This document shows positions 1 to 7,930 of a stretch of DNA of 64,000 bases, one piece after another. How positions within the stretch are numbered: position 1 is the stretch's first letter; each line of letters begins with the position of its first letter. The notes under the pieces are model-generated. The model saw nothing but the letters and a program-made list of their open reading frames with translations. It was not told where the DNA came from and ran no database searches. The stretch covers positions 19,678 through 83,677 of the forward strand of contig SKKN01000022.1 in the NCBI GenBank assembly GCA_007121455.1, in the 5' to 3' direction. The DNA comes from Gemmatimonadota bacterium (GTDB lineage Bacteria; Gemmatimonadota; Gemmatimonadetes; Longimicrobiales; Gaopeijiaceae). Made by a program: the position numbers and the translations under genes.

Positions 1-76
1 CTTTTCGCGGCTTCTCCGCGCCACGGACGGGGTCGCGAACTCCGGGGCCGCCTCGATGATCCCGGACTGAGCTCAT
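1..76 (-). CDS. 5' end of an unrecognised gene cut by the window edge
   Basis: An ATG at 76 overlaps the TGA of the preceding pseudopilin gene as ATGA, and the frame stays open for 25 codons to the window edge. The visible residues are rich in Arg, Gly and Pro and match nothing I recognise. The only support is the translational-coupling overlap, which is used repeatedly by the genes upstream in the same cluster, so this may be the next gene of the pilus operon. The frame could also be fortuitous. Confidence 0.35.
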   Translation of the reverse strand, partial: MSSVRDHRGGPGVRDPVRGAEKPRK

Positions 77-531
77 CGGGCGACCTGTCCGAGAGGCAGG
101 ATGCGGACCTCTCGCTCCTGTCCGCCGCGGGCGAATGCGATCGTGGCCTCGGACGAAAAGGAGTTGCATCCCAGCTCGGCAAATCCCCGGGGAGTCATGC
201 AGAGCTCCACGAGCTCGGGTACGCTTCGAACGACGGTGCCGAACGCCTCGAGAAAGTTCTGTGTGCGAAGCGTGATTGGATCGTCCAGCGTGCCTGCAAC
301 GATCGAGACCCGATCGTTCCCGGAGTCGACCACGAGACGGACCCGCTCGCCTCGCTCCACGGCGGAAGCGCGGGTCTGGGCGTGCATCGAGAGGAAGCTC
401 GACTCCGCAGATCGAAGTGCCGAGCGCCCCTGAGCGCCTCCGTACGCATTGACGGCGATGCCCATGAGGATCCCGCCGACCGTGAGGGCGACGACGAGCT
501 CGAGCAGGGTCACCCCGGTATTGTCCCCCAT
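73..531 (-). CDS. FimT/GspH-type minor pseudopilin
   Basis: This 152-residue protein has a very short prepilin leader. The class III signal reads G then VTLLELVVAL, with Gly at residue 6 and the conserved Glu at +5, followed by about 20 hydrophobic residues. The remainder is a beta-rich head typical of FimT/GspH minor pilins, with two cysteines (CMTPRGFAELGC) that could form a disulfide. The family is cleaved by a prepilin peptidase and acts at the tip of type IV pili or type II secretion pseudopili. A good ribosome binding site (GGAAGGAG) lies 8 bases before the ATG. It is the last complete gene of the minus-strand pilin cluster, 192 bases from the PilX-like gene, so it may also have its own promoter. 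Confidence 0.8.
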   Translation of the reverse strand: MGDNTGVTLLELVVALTVGGILMGIAVNAYGGAQGRSALRSAESSFLSMHAQTRASAVERGERVRLVVDSGNDRVSIVAGTLDDPITLRTQNFLEAFGTVVRSVPELVELCMTPRGFAELGCNSFSSEATIAFARGGQEREVRILPLGQVAR

Positions 532-723
532 CGAGCCGCTCCTTCCGCGAGAGTCGTATGCACGCGCAGCATACGAGAAGCATGCCGCTCACGAAATGGC
601 CTCGTTGAGCCATCGCAAACGACAACCCGAGCAACCGACCGGAAGAGTCTTCGGAAGCCTCGGAACTTTGTTCTGATCGCGACCTGCGACGGAGGAAGAT
701 GAACGAATGAAGCAGCAACCTGT

Positions 724-1686
724 TCACAGCGGCCGAAGCCAGGATCCGGAAGGAATAGGAAGTGGTTGACGTAGCTCCCCCTCCGTGAAGGCTTCGTCGA
801 GCAGGCATGGATTTGATACGAACGCTCCGCGGCCGTCGAGTCGCATATCCCCCCCGACCCGGACCACCCCTTCGACCCGGCTGTCCCCATCCACCTCGAG
901 ATCTCCCGTCGTGATCACCAGACCCCGGACCTCCGCAGGCCCTTCGAGACGAAGGTCCCCAGCGACCACGAGGACCCCGGACCACGCTCCCTCGGCCAAC
1001 ACGACGCTCTCCTCGCTCAGAGGAAGGTCGAAGGTGGATTCGCCGAAATCGGTTTCCCTCGTCCCCGCGGCAGACCCGTCGAGAAGGGACCGTGCCTCAG
1101 CAATCGAGAGGATTCCCAGGAAGGGAAACGGGTCGGTCTCGAGCGTCCCCTCGTGCAACGAGCGGCTCCGGCTCACCGGCATGGATACCGCCTCGGGACA
1201 GAGCACCTCACCCGTCCCCTCGTCCGTCCTCCGGGTGAGGCTGGCATCCTCTCCTACCTCCAGCACGCCTCCGTATTCGGCGCCGGCGAGCGTTCGTGTC
1301 CGCTCCTCATCGGGATGGAGGATCCAGTGGATTCGTCCAAGGTGTACCTCCGGACCGTCTCCCCCGACGACCGCGTTCGCCTGAACGAGGAGATACTCGG
1401 CGCTGAGTGGGGTCGCATAAGCCCGGTGCTGAACCTCGTCGTTGAACCCTCCCGAGAGGACCGGACCATTGTCCGCTTTAGCGAGTTCATCCATCGAGAG
1501 GCCCGACTCTCGCAGCTCGAGGCCCGCCCTCACGACCGCAGACTCGGCCTCGGTCCGAACTCGAAGGAGGAGGGAGGAAGCCCGCGCCCCCCTCAGCTCC
1601 TCCATCGCGAGAAGGAGCGATGCGTGAACGAAACCAGTCATGGCGAGCAGGAGAAGGAGAAGAAGTGGCAGCGCGGCGCCTCTCAC
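724..1686 (-). CDS. PilX-like pilus assembly protein with polymer-like C-terminal repeats
   Basis: I place the start at the GTG at 1686, which overlaps the upstream stop as GTGA and yields an N-terminus of RGAALPLLLLLLLAMTG, as in PilX/PulK-type proteins (320 residues). A longer in-frame extension would run through the PilW-like gene and looks non-coding. After the hydrophobic helix comes a long amphipathic stretch, then a middle domain. Residues near the C-terminus have alternating short beta segments (LVVAGDLRLEG, LVITTGDLEVDG, VVRVGGDMRLDG) that resemble a small bactofilin-like or right-handed beta-helix fold. PilX-type proteins are minor pilus or assembly components. It is co-transcribed with the PilW/PilV/FimT-like genes upstream. 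Confidence 0.7.
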   Translation of the reverse strand: MRGAALPLLLLLLLAMTGFVHASLLLAMEELRGARASSLLLRVRTEAESAVVRAGLELRESGLSMDELAKADNGPVLSGGFNDEVQHRAYATPLSAEYLLVQANAVVGGDGPEVHLGRIHWILHPDEERTRTLAGAEYGGVLEVGEDASLTRRTDEGTGEVLCPEAVSMPVSRSRSLHEGTLETDPFPFLGILSIAEARSLLDGSAAGTRETDFGESTFDLPLSEESVVLAEGAWSGVLVVAGDLRLEGPAEVRGLVITTGDLEVDGDSRVEGVVRVGGDMRLDGRGAFVSNPCLLDEAFTEGELRQPLPIPSGSWLRPL

Positions 1687-2405
1687 CCTTCCGGAGGATG
1701 AATCCGCCACTCGCGGGCCCACGCCGGATCTCGCACGTGCGGCTCCCGTCCCTCGATCTCGACCCGCACTTCCAGAACCCGACCGTCCCGGAGGAAGAGA
1801 GAACCGTCTCCGAAGGTTTCGCCGACCAGCGGCTGACGCCCCTCTCCCCCTCGGCGATAGCGCAGCGCCCGGTTCGCCATGTGGTACGAGCCGGACTCGA
1901 ACACCCGTGCAGCCACCCACCCGCCCAGCTCCTCGGAGACGCGCCACGCCCCCTCCTCTCCCGCGTGGAGCTCCGGACATACAACCTGCTCCCCGGAGTC
2001 CGATTCGGTCAGCGCCGCCGCTCTCCACCGTCCGTCGAAGCCCAGCAGAAGCACTGAATCCCTGGCCGGATCGGGCGCCCGGACTCCCCGGTAGCGGACA
2101 GGCACCGCTCCATCCGGCCCCGGGGGGCCGCACGCCACCCCTGTCGCACGAAACGCCCGGATCCGTACCACACCGTCGTCCCCGACCGCCCAGTCCCGAA
2201 CGGGCTGCCCAGCCCGGACTTCGGTCCCCACCACCCAGCGGCTGGTCCGCGCGGCCTCCAGCCCCTCCACGATGCTCATCGTCCATCGTGCCACCTCCAC
2301 CTGACTGCGAAATGTGTCTACGCTCACGGTGAACACGAGAAGGAGGAGCAGAAGAGTTACGAGGACCTCGAGGATCGTTCGGCCTTCGCGGGAGCGTCGG
2401 TTCAT
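1683..2405 (-). CDS. PilW/GspJ-like minor pilin
   Basis: The 240-residue protein begins at an ATG at 2405 that overlaps the PilV-like stop as ATGA. The prepilin motif is EG then RTILEVLVTLL, with Glu at +5. Arg at +1 is unusual, since most pilins have Phe, Met, Leu or Val there. The helix is followed by a large beta-rich domain with three cysteines. Size and place between PilV-like and PilX-like genes match PilW/GspJ minor pilins, which complex with PilV and PilX at the pilus tip. Translation is probably coupled to both neighbours. Confidence 0.65.
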   Translation of the reverse strand: MNRRSREGRTILEVLVTLLLLLLVFTVSVDTFRSQVEVARWTMSIVEGLEAARTSRWVVGTEVRAGQPVRDWAVGDDGVVRIRAFRATGVACGPPGPDGAVPVRYRGVRAPDPARDSVLLLGFDGRWRAAALTESDSGEQVVCPELHAGEEGAWRVSEELGGWVAARVFESGSYHMANRALRYRRGGEGRQPLVGETFGDGSLFLRDGRVLEVRVEIEGREPHVRDPAWAREWRIHPPEG

Positions 2406-2788
2406 GAAGTTTCCTCCGAAGACGACGGCCCCGGCACGACGAGATGCACGCGATGTGCGCCCAGCTCCCTTCCGTCCTCGCGGAGGACTCGGATCTTCAC
2501 GAGGCCGTTCCCACCTTGCCCAGCCTCCCAACGGATTTCCGACCCCGCTGGCCCCTCGGTTTCCCCTGGCCCGCCCCATCCGAACCACCTCAGAGAATCC
2601 GCCACCTGCTCCGTGCGCATCGTCACCTCTTCGACGAACCGGGCCTCTCCGAGGATCCGGACCACCTGCGTCGTCAGGCCCGCGACGCCGACGAGACCCA
2701 CGGCGAAGATCGTCAGCCCGACCAGAACCTCGGAGAGGGTGAATCCACCCTGGCGACATCGTTTGGGCCCGGCCTTCGACCAGGTCAT
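2402..2788 (-). CDS. PilV/GspI-like minor pilin
   Basis: A 128-residue prepilin with leader MTWSKAGPKRCRQG and mature start FTLSEVLVGLTIFAVG, showing the canonical Gly-Phe cleavage site and Glu at +5. The short beta domain ends near HRVHLVVPG. Small size and the order FimT-PilV-PilW-PilX on one strand identify it as the PilV/GspI member of the minor pilin set. Both ends overlap neighbouring genes by 4 bases, so expression is likely coupled. Confidence 0.75.
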   Translation of the reverse strand: MTWSKAGPKRCRQGGFTLSEVLVGLTIFAVGLVGVAGLTTQVVRILGEARFVEEVTMRTEQVADSLRWFGWGGPGETEGPAGSEIRWEAGQGGNGLVKIRVLREDGRELGAHRVHLVVPGPSSSEETS

Positions 2789-3213
2789 CGGCGCCGCACC
2801 CGCCCTCGGGAGGAGACGACGACTCCCGCTTCTGCGTCGCCCCTGCGGAAAAGAAGGGTGCGGCTCGCGCCCCTCCCGAGCCCGAGGGCGTCGTACTGGA
2901 GCTCGACGACACCGTCCCGGCCGGGATCGACCTCGACCCCGAAACGTTTCGGGAAGTTCACCTCTCGAACGGGCTCCCCGCGCACGAGGACCGACGCGGC
3001 CCCCGAACTCGGATCGATGCGGATCAGGGCACCACCACTTCCCGGAGCCGTCCGTCGCGCGAGGGCGAAGAGTGCAATGCCCTCCTCCCTCGCGGACGAC
3101 ACGGCGATTCGGTCCCCCCAGGAGCGCATGGGCGGCAACCCGACGCTCACGATCACGGTGACGAGGAGGAAGCCTCCGACGAGCTCCGGCAGTGTGGTTC
3201 CCATGCGTCCCAT
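2785..3213 (-). CDS. GspH/FimT-like minor pilin, first of the coupled minor pilin genes
   Basis: A 142-residue protein starting MGRMGTTLPELVGGFLLV; cleavage after Gly5 would leave TTLPEL with Glu at +5. The hydrophobic helix is interrupted by two prolines (GLPPMRSWGD). The head contains the beta pattern of GspH/FimU proteins and a basic tail. Initiation could be at either of two ATGs four codons apart. It lies 51 bases downstream of the NtrC-type regulator gene and heads the overlapping run FimT-PilV-PilW-PilX. Confidence 0.65.
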   Translation of the reverse strand: MGRMGTTLPELVGGFLLVTVIVSVGLPPMRSWGDRIAVSSAREEGIALFALARRTAPGSGGALIRIDPSSGAASVLVRGEPVREVNFPKRFGVEVDPGRDGVVELQYDALGLGRGASRTLLFRRGDAEAGVVVSSRGRVRRR

Positions 3214-3264
3214 ACCGGAGGGTCGGCCCTGGAGCAGGGCCGGGGGATGGCAGGCGGGGACCTG

Positions 3265-4644
3265 TTACTCGAGCCCGTAGTCGCGGATCTTGTACCGGAG
3301 CGCCCGGTCGCTCAACTCGAGGAGCTCAGCCGCTCGACCTCGATGCCCGCCCGTCCGCTCGAGCGCCGCGGCGATCAACTTCCGCTCGAGCTCCGCGCCT
3401 CTCCGCTTGACAGACAGCTCGCCGTCGAGAGGTCCCTCCGACATGAGGCCGGAGTCGGCACCGGACCCAACTTCCTCGCCATCCCGAACCCTGTCCGGAA
3501 GGTCCTCCACACGGATCTGAGGCCCTTCGGCGAGCATGGCGGCGCGCTCTACCACGTTACGAAGCTCTCGAACGTTTCCGGGCCACCGATACCGGACGAG
3601 GGCCTCCATCGCTCCCGGCTCAAACCCTTCGGCCTTCGTTCCGGAACTCGCCGCCTGATTTTCCAGAAACCGGTTCGCCAGCACCGGGACCTCCTCCGCG
3701 CGCTCCCGGAGGGATGGCAGCGGAATCGTGACCACGGCCAAGCGGTAATAGAGGTCCTCACGAAAGCGTCCATTGTTCATCGCCGCCATGAGATCCCGAT
3801 TCGTCGCCGCCACGACGCGCACGTCCACGGACGTCGAGTCCGTCCCTCCGAGGCGCCGCACCTCACCTTCCTCGAGAACCCGGAGCAGCTTCACCTGGAG
3901 GCTGGAGGGGAGCTCCCCCACCTCGTCCAGGAAGAGGCTGCCACCGGTTGCAGCCTCGAAGAGACCCTCCCGGTCCCGGTCGGCGCCGGTGAACGCACCA
4001 CGGCGGTACCCGAAGAATTCGGACTCCAGAAGCGTCTCGGGAATCGCCCCACAATTGACCGGAATGAACGGGCCTCCGGCACGCTCGCTCTCATCGTGGA
4101 TGAGGCGGGCGAGCAACTCCTTCCCCGTGCCCGTGTCCCCCGTCAGAAGTACGGAAGAGCGGTGCGCTGCGACCTTTCTGGCGATCTCGAGCGCACGCAG
4201 CATGGCAGGTGAGCGTGCCACGATTCCCCCGAACCTCCGTTCGGCCCTCACCTCTTCTCGAAGGCGGCCTACTTCCTCGCGGAGCTCCTCCCGCTCGACC
4301 GCCTTCCGCAAGGTCAGGAGGACTTCATTCGCGCCGAACGGCTTGGGCAGATAGTCGTAGGCCCCCTTCTTCATCGCCTCCACCGCGAGATCGATGCTCC
4401 CATAGGCCGTCATCATGAGGACGAGGCCGGTCCCACCCTCCCGGCTATACCGCTCGAGGAACTCGAGGCCACTGAGGCCCCGCATCCGAACATCGCACAG
4501 GATGAGCCGAACGTCTCCGCTTCGGGCCTTCTGGAGACCCTCCTCCGCGCTTTCGGCGAGCAAGACGTCGTAGCCCCCTTCCTCGAGGATCAACGACAGC
4601 GATCCCCTGAGTCCCGCGTCATCGTCCACCACGAGGACCTTCAT
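3265..4644 (-). CDS. NtrC-family sigma-54-dependent response regulator
   Basis: A 459-residue regulator. The receiver domain spans about 1-120, with acidic residues DDD at 7-9, phospho-acceptor Asp51 and Lys101. The AAA+ domain runs from about 140 to 375, with Walker A GDTGTGKE (169-176), the sigma-54-contacting GAFTGA loop (216-221) and Walker B LFLDEVGEL (about 237-245). A Fis-type helix-turn-helix is at the C-terminus (RGRAAELLELSDRALRYKIRDYG). The family activates sigma-54 promoters when phosphorylated. Its start overlaps the upstream kinase stop (ATGA), so the two form a two-component pair, and its placement among pilin genes suggests pilin control. Confidence 0.93.
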   Translation of the reverse strand: MKVLVVDDDAGLRGSLSLILEEGGYDVLLAESAEEGLQKARSGDVRLILCDVRMRGLSGLEFLERYSREGGTGLVLMMTAYGSIDLAVEAMKKGAYDYLPKPFGANEVLLTLRKAVEREELREEVGRLREEVRAERRFGGIVARSPAMLRALEIARKVAAHRSSVLLTGDTGTGKELLARLIHDESERAGGPFIPVNCGAIPETLLESEFFGYRRGAFTGADRDREGLFEAATGGSLFLDEVGELPSSLQVKLLRVLEEGEVRRLGGTDSTSVDVRVVAATNRDLMAAMNNGRFREDLYYRLAVVTIPLPSLRERAEEVPVLANRFLENQAASSGTKAEGFEPGAMEALVRYRWPGNVRELRNVVERAAMLAEGPQIRVEDLPDRVRDGEEVGSGADSGLMSEGPLDGELSVKRRGAELERKLIAAALERTGGHRGRAAELLELSDRALRYKIRDYGLE

Positions 4645-5978
4645 CTGAGAACCTCCGGAGTGGAAGGCGGCGCCGCCTCGACCCTCGTCCGGGCACCGGA
4701 TACCATTGGCAGGACGAGGGTGAACCGAGCCCCTCCTCCTTCCCGATTCTCGGCTTCGAGGCGACCACCCAGCGCCTCCACCATTCGGGCCGAAATGGCG
4801 AGTCCGAGGCCCAGTCCCTCGCCCGGCCCCTTCGTCGTCACGAAGGGATCGAAAACCGTCTCGACGACCTCGTCGGGAATGCCGGGGCCATCGTCCTCGA
4901 CCCTCAGAACCACCGTCTGCGCCGCTCTTCCAACCCGGTCCTGGGATTGGAGGGCATCCCCCCGTCGGCGATGGGAGAAATCTACATCGGGGGGGTCGCC
5001 GTCTCGACGGGAAGCCTGCTCATCCACCTCCTGCCAGACGACCCGGGCGGTGATGCCTACCCTGCCTCCACCTTGCATCGCAAGAGCATCCCGTGCGTTC
5101 ACCAGGAGGTTCACGAGAACCTGCTCGAGGTGCTGAGGCTCTCCCTCCACCCAGGGCAGCTCGCCGACCGGCTGCCATGTGACCTCCAGGTCCGACGTAA
5201 CTCCCTGAGTGGCGAGGAGATCGAGGACTCTCGGAACCAGCGCCGCTACCTCGATCCCGTTGGATGCCTCCTCCCCGCCGGGATCCGGCCGAGCAAACGC
5301 GAGCAGACTCCGGATGATCCGGTCGATCCGATGGGCCTCTTCGCGGGCCCGTGCAACCACAGGAGCGGCCGCACCGGGATCTTCGATCCGACGCTCGACC
5401 ACATCGAGATAGCCCATGAGAGCCCCCAGTGGATTTCCGATTTCGTGAGCGATCCCCGACGCCATCGTACCCACCGAGGCGAGGCGAGCGGTTCGGACGA
5501 GCTGATCGGTCGTCTCCACCAGTTCCCGGTTCGTCTCGTCGAGCGATCGCACGTTCTGGGCAAGGAGGGCACGATCCCGAATCAGGCGTTCGGCCATCGA
5601 GTTGACGCCCCCGATCAGCCGATTCATCTCCTCCGTCTCCTCGTCGGGGATCCGGTGATCGTAATCGCCGCCGGCGATGCGCTCCGTCCCCTCCACGACA
5701 CGCTCAACGGGTTGGAGAAGGAGCCGGAAGAGAAGACCTCTGCCGAAGAGGAAGAGGATCAAGAGGTCGGCCGCCAGGATCACGGCCGCGTATCCGATCA
5801 CCTGACCGGGAGAGGAGAGGAATGGGGAGGCGAGAAGGATGGCGAGCATCGCCACCAGAAATCCGGAGACGAAGAGTGCCCCCATCGACACCAGGAGTTC
5901 GCGACGGATCGAGGTTGGTCGAGCAGTCCCGCTCCCGTCGTCCCCGGGAGGAGGCCCGGTGGTCAGCTGCCCGCGCAT
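4641..5978 (-). CDS. Membrane sensor histidine kinase paired with the NtrC-type regulator
   Basis: I choose the ATG at 5978 (MRGQLTTG; 445 residues), because codons further upstream lie inside the pilin gene and look non-coding. Two membrane helices at about 31-53 and 60-82 enclose almost no external loop, so an intramembrane or lipid-derived signal is likely. A HAMP domain follows, then a HisKA helix with His178 in ASGIAHEIGNPLGALMGYL, and a HATPase with N box (NLLVNARDAL), DDGPGIPDE and GLGLGLAI. An Arg/Asp-rich insert of about 40 residues separates the N box from the G1 box. It overlaps the pilin gene upstream by 16 bases and the regulator downstream by 4. Confidence 0.9.
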   Translation of the reverse strand: MRGQLTTGPPPGDDGSGTARPTSIRRELLVSMGALFVSGFLVAMLAILLASPFLSSPGQVIGYAAVILAADLLILFLFGRGLLFRLLLQPVERVVEGTERIAGGDYDHRIPDEETEEMNRLIGGVNSMAERLIRDRALLAQNVRSLDETNRELVETTDQLVRTARLASVGTMASGIAHEIGNPLGALMGYLDVVERRIEDPGAAAPVVARAREEAHRIDRIIRSLLAFARPDPGGEEASNGIEVAALVPRVLDLLATQGVTSDLEVTWQPVGELPWVEGEPQHLEQVLVNLLVNARDALAMQGGGRVGITARVVWQEVDEQASRRDGDPPDVDFSHRRRGDALQSQDRVGRAAQTVVLRVEDDGPGIPDEVVETVFDPFVTTKGPGEGLGLGLAISARMVEALGGRLEAENREGGGARFTLVLPMVSGARTRVEAAPPSTPEVLR

Positions 5979-6406
5979 TGGACGACACCGGGACCGTTGG
6001 TGTGGCTTCCCCCCCCGGGAATCGATGGAGGATCGGCATCTCCGAGGTATACGGCACAACCTCTCGCCTGGCCGAGACTCTCGTGAGTCCCCTGAGCGGA
6101 CCACCCACCGGATGACGCCTCGACCACCTGCACCTGCACCCCGACCGTGGGATCGAAGCCCAGACTCGCGAGATCCTGGGCGTAACTCAGATGCAACTGG
6201 TGGTAGCGCTCCTGTGCGGACCCGAGGTTGCGGAAGTCCTGCTGAATCGTAGAGAAGAAGGCGCGCTCCCGCGCTTGCGTCAGTCGAGGAAGCGCAATCG
6301 CAGCGAGGAGGCCGACCACGAGGATCACGACCATGAGCTCGATCAGCGTGAAGCCGGGCTGCCCGTGCTGTTCCCGGGGAGCGTGCGTCCGACCGGTGCC
6401 AGCCAT
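5963..6406 (-). CDS. Type IV pilin-like protein
   Basis: A 147-residue prepilin starting at the ATG at 6406 with a strong ribosome binding site (GGAGGGG). The leader ends QHGQPG and the mature chain starts FTLIELMVVILVVGLLAAIALP, the classical N-methylated pilin helix. A region rich in Gln, Tyr and His follows (RYHQLHLSYAQDLASLGF). The C-terminal loop is bounded by cysteines (ARGCAVYLG ... GVVQCAGS), like the pilin D-region. It is a second major-type pilin beside the gene at 6569. It is followed, with a 16-base overlap, by the sensor kinase gene. Confidence 0.82.
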   Translation of the reverse strand: MAGTGRTHAPREQHGQPGFTLIELMVVILVVGLLAAIALPRLTQARERAFFSTIQQDFRNLGSAQERYHQLHLSYAQDLASLGFDPTVGVQVQVVEASSGGWSAQGTHESLGQARGCAVYLGDADPPSIPGGGSHTNGPGVVQCAGS

Positions 6407-6477
6407 GGATCCCCTCCGCCGTTTGAGGTCGTGCCTACGGTACGTCCCTCGCGGCGCACGGTCAAATGAACGAACGA

Positions 6478-6500
6478 GGGGCAAGAGAGCCTCTCGCCCC
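6478..6500 (-). terminator. Hairpin after the pilA-like gene
   Basis: Ten-base arms at 6478-6487 and 6491-6500 enclose a 3-base loop. On the minus strand the single non-Watson-Crick position is a G-T wobble; on the plus strand it is an A-C mismatch, which points to function on the minus strand. It lies about 70 bases past the pilin stop at 6569. Only scattered T residues follow, so it is a moderate candidate for terminating or attenuating an abundant pilin transcript before the next pilin gene. Confidence 0.5.
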
Positions 6501-6568
6501 CCCGCCCCTCGAACGTCTGATCGTGGTCCGCAGGGGATTTCAGATCAGAGCGGCCGTGCAGAGGGCCA

Positions 6569-6928
6569 TCACTCGGTGCAGTCGATCACCCCCTCTGCGG
6601 TCAGGGCGCAGGTGCGGGCCGTAGCGTCATGCGCTGCGGAAGCCTCGAAGCCCTGGTCGGTGACGTCGCCGATCGTGATCGTGACGCCGGAGGACTCCGT
6701 GAAGAGCCCCGCCGTCTCGAGGTCTCCGGTGTTTGCGGCGTAGCTGAAGTCATTGTCCTGGTAGTACATCTCCTGAGCCGTCTGCACCTGACGGAGGTCG
6801 GACTGCATCGCGGAGACGTACGCCCGCTCCCTGGTCTCACCGAACTTCGGGATCGCAATCGCGGCGAGAATGCCGATGATGACGACCACGATGAGCAGCT
6901 CGATCAGCGTGAACCCTTTCTTATCCAT
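6569..6928 (-). CDS. pilA: Major type IV pilin (PilA-like)
   Basis: A 119-residue prepilin: leader MDKKG, mature FTLIELLIVVVIIGILAAIAIP, a textbook type IVa pilin with Glu at +5. The head contains the common motif SDLRQVQTAQEMYYQDN and two cysteines near the C-terminus (RTCALTAEGVIDCTE) that can close the disulfide loop. A ribosome binding site (AGGAGTAGGAC) precedes the ATG. The gene stands apart from the others, with its own candidate sigma-54 promoter upstream (7007-7021) and a hairpin downstream, as expected for a strongly expressed major subunit. The symbol is given by family; which of the two pilins is the fibre subunit is not proven. Confidence 0.85.
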   Translation of the reverse strand: MDKKGFTLIELLIVVVIIGILAAIAIPKFGETRERAYVSAMQSDLRQVQTAQEMYYQDNDFSYAANTGDLETAGLFTESSGVTITIGDVTDQGFEASAAHDATARTCALTAEGVIDCTE

Positions 6929-7006
6929 GTCCTACTCCTGGAGTGGTGAACAGTCCGTTTCTACGCGAGCGAGCCCGGAGCCCGCTGATTGGAGGAGGGA
7001 TCAGGA

Positions 7007-7021
7007 GCAAGGGGTGGTCCA
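7007..7021 (-). promoter_or_regulatory. Candidate sigma-54 (-24/-12) promoter of the pilA-like gene
   Basis: On the minus strand the sequence TGGACCACCCCTTGC has the invariant GG and GC of sigma-54 promoters at the exact consensus spacing (TGG, 8 bases, TTGC). The -12 element is perfect; the -24 element matches TGG but not the following CA. The predicted transcription start leaves a leader of about 68 bases before the pilin ATG. Two sigma-54 activator genes lie within 2.5 kb on either side, as in PilS-PilR control of pilA in Pseudomonas. Confidence 0.6.
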
Positions 7022-7138
7022 GAAAGCGCACGGCAGTCGTAAGCGCTTGTTCCAACTGCACTTGTGTCAGATTCAGGACGAGCCCGAAGAACCGGATGGC
7101 GATCCACCAGCCTTGTATTCTGCAAGACTCCTCGCACT

Positions 7139-7930
7139 TCACACTTCCCAGGGGGCCCGGTCAGGTCGCTTCCAGGGCCGGGCGCGCGGCGGAAAGAGAT
7201 TCGACCGCACGATGTGCCAGAGGGCCGCGATCCCGTCCTTCCACCCGATCTTCTTCCCCTCGGAATAGCTGCGTCCATGGTAGCGGATCGGCACCTCCCG
7301 AACTCGGGCCTTCGCCTGGGCGAGGCGCGCGGTCAACTCGGGCTCGATGCCGAAGCGCCGCGCTCGCAGCGGAAGGGTTGCCAGCAGGTCTGCGCGGACG
7401 ACTTTGTAGCACGTTTCCATGTCGGTCAGGCCGAGGCCCGTGAAGACGTTGCTGAGCGACGTCAAGAGCCGGTTGCCCAGAGCGTGCCAGAAGAGGTGCG
7501 GGGGATCCACCGTTCCGAGAAACCGGGAGCCAAAAACCGCTTCTGCGCGTCCTGCCAGGATCGGACCGAGAAGATCCGGAATATCCTGCGGATCGTACTC
7601 GAGGTCTGCATCCTGAACGACGACGAGCGCGCCACGTACGACGTCGAAGGCGTTTTGAAGCGCCGCGCCCTTCCCCAGGTTTCGCTCATGGAGCAGAAGC
7701 CGGTCGACCACTCCTTCTCCCTCGAGCCGCCGAAGGATTTCCCGGGTCCCGTCCGTGGAGGCGTCATCTACGGCGATCACCTCGACCCGGAGAGGAACCC
7801 GTCGGACCCGACGGAGCAGGTCTTCGACCGTGGCGGCTTCGTTGTAGACGGGAACGACTACCGAGAGGAGGACGGCGTCTCGGGAGCTGTCCAGGCGTGG
7901 AACGAAGCCCTTCCAAAGATCCGCGCTCAC
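7139..7930 (-). CDS. Family 2 glycosyltransferase (dolichyl-phosphate mannose synthase-like)
   Basis: The GTG at 7930 overlaps the regulator stop (GTGA), giving 263 residues. The GT-A fold motifs are plain: VVVPVYNEAATVEDLL near the N-terminus, DDASTDGT, and the metal-binding DADLEYDP. The acceptor-side segment ETCYKVVRA and the basic IRYHGRSYSEGKKIGWKDG are typical of bacterial DPM1/GT2 enzymes that transfer a sugar from a nucleotide donor to a lipid carrier. No membrane helices are visible. Coupling to the PilS/PilR-like genes suggests a role in surface or pilin glycosylation, but that is inference. Confidence 0.85.
   Translation of the reverse strand: MSADLWKGFVPRLDSSRDAVLLSVVVPVYNEAATVEDLLRRVRRVPLRVEVIAVDDASTDGTREILRRLEGEGVVDRLLLHERNLGKGAALQNAFDVVRGALVVVQDADLEYDPQDIPDLLGPILAGRAEAVFGSRFLGTVDPPHLFWHALGNRLLTSLSNVFTGLGLTDMETCYKVVRADLLATLPLRARRFGIEPELTARLAQAKARVREVPIRYHGRSYSEGKKIGWKDGIAALWHIVRSNLFPPRARPWKRPDRAPWEV

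Noticed and set aside
1711..2286. Upstream extension of the PilX-like gene
   Set aside because: The translation is Gly/Arg-rich and lies within the PilW-like gene; the GTGA overlap gives a better start.
6421..6436. GGCACG-type sigma-54 -24 element on the minus strand before the second pilin gene
   Set aside because: No TTGC occurs at the required spacing (CAAA instead).
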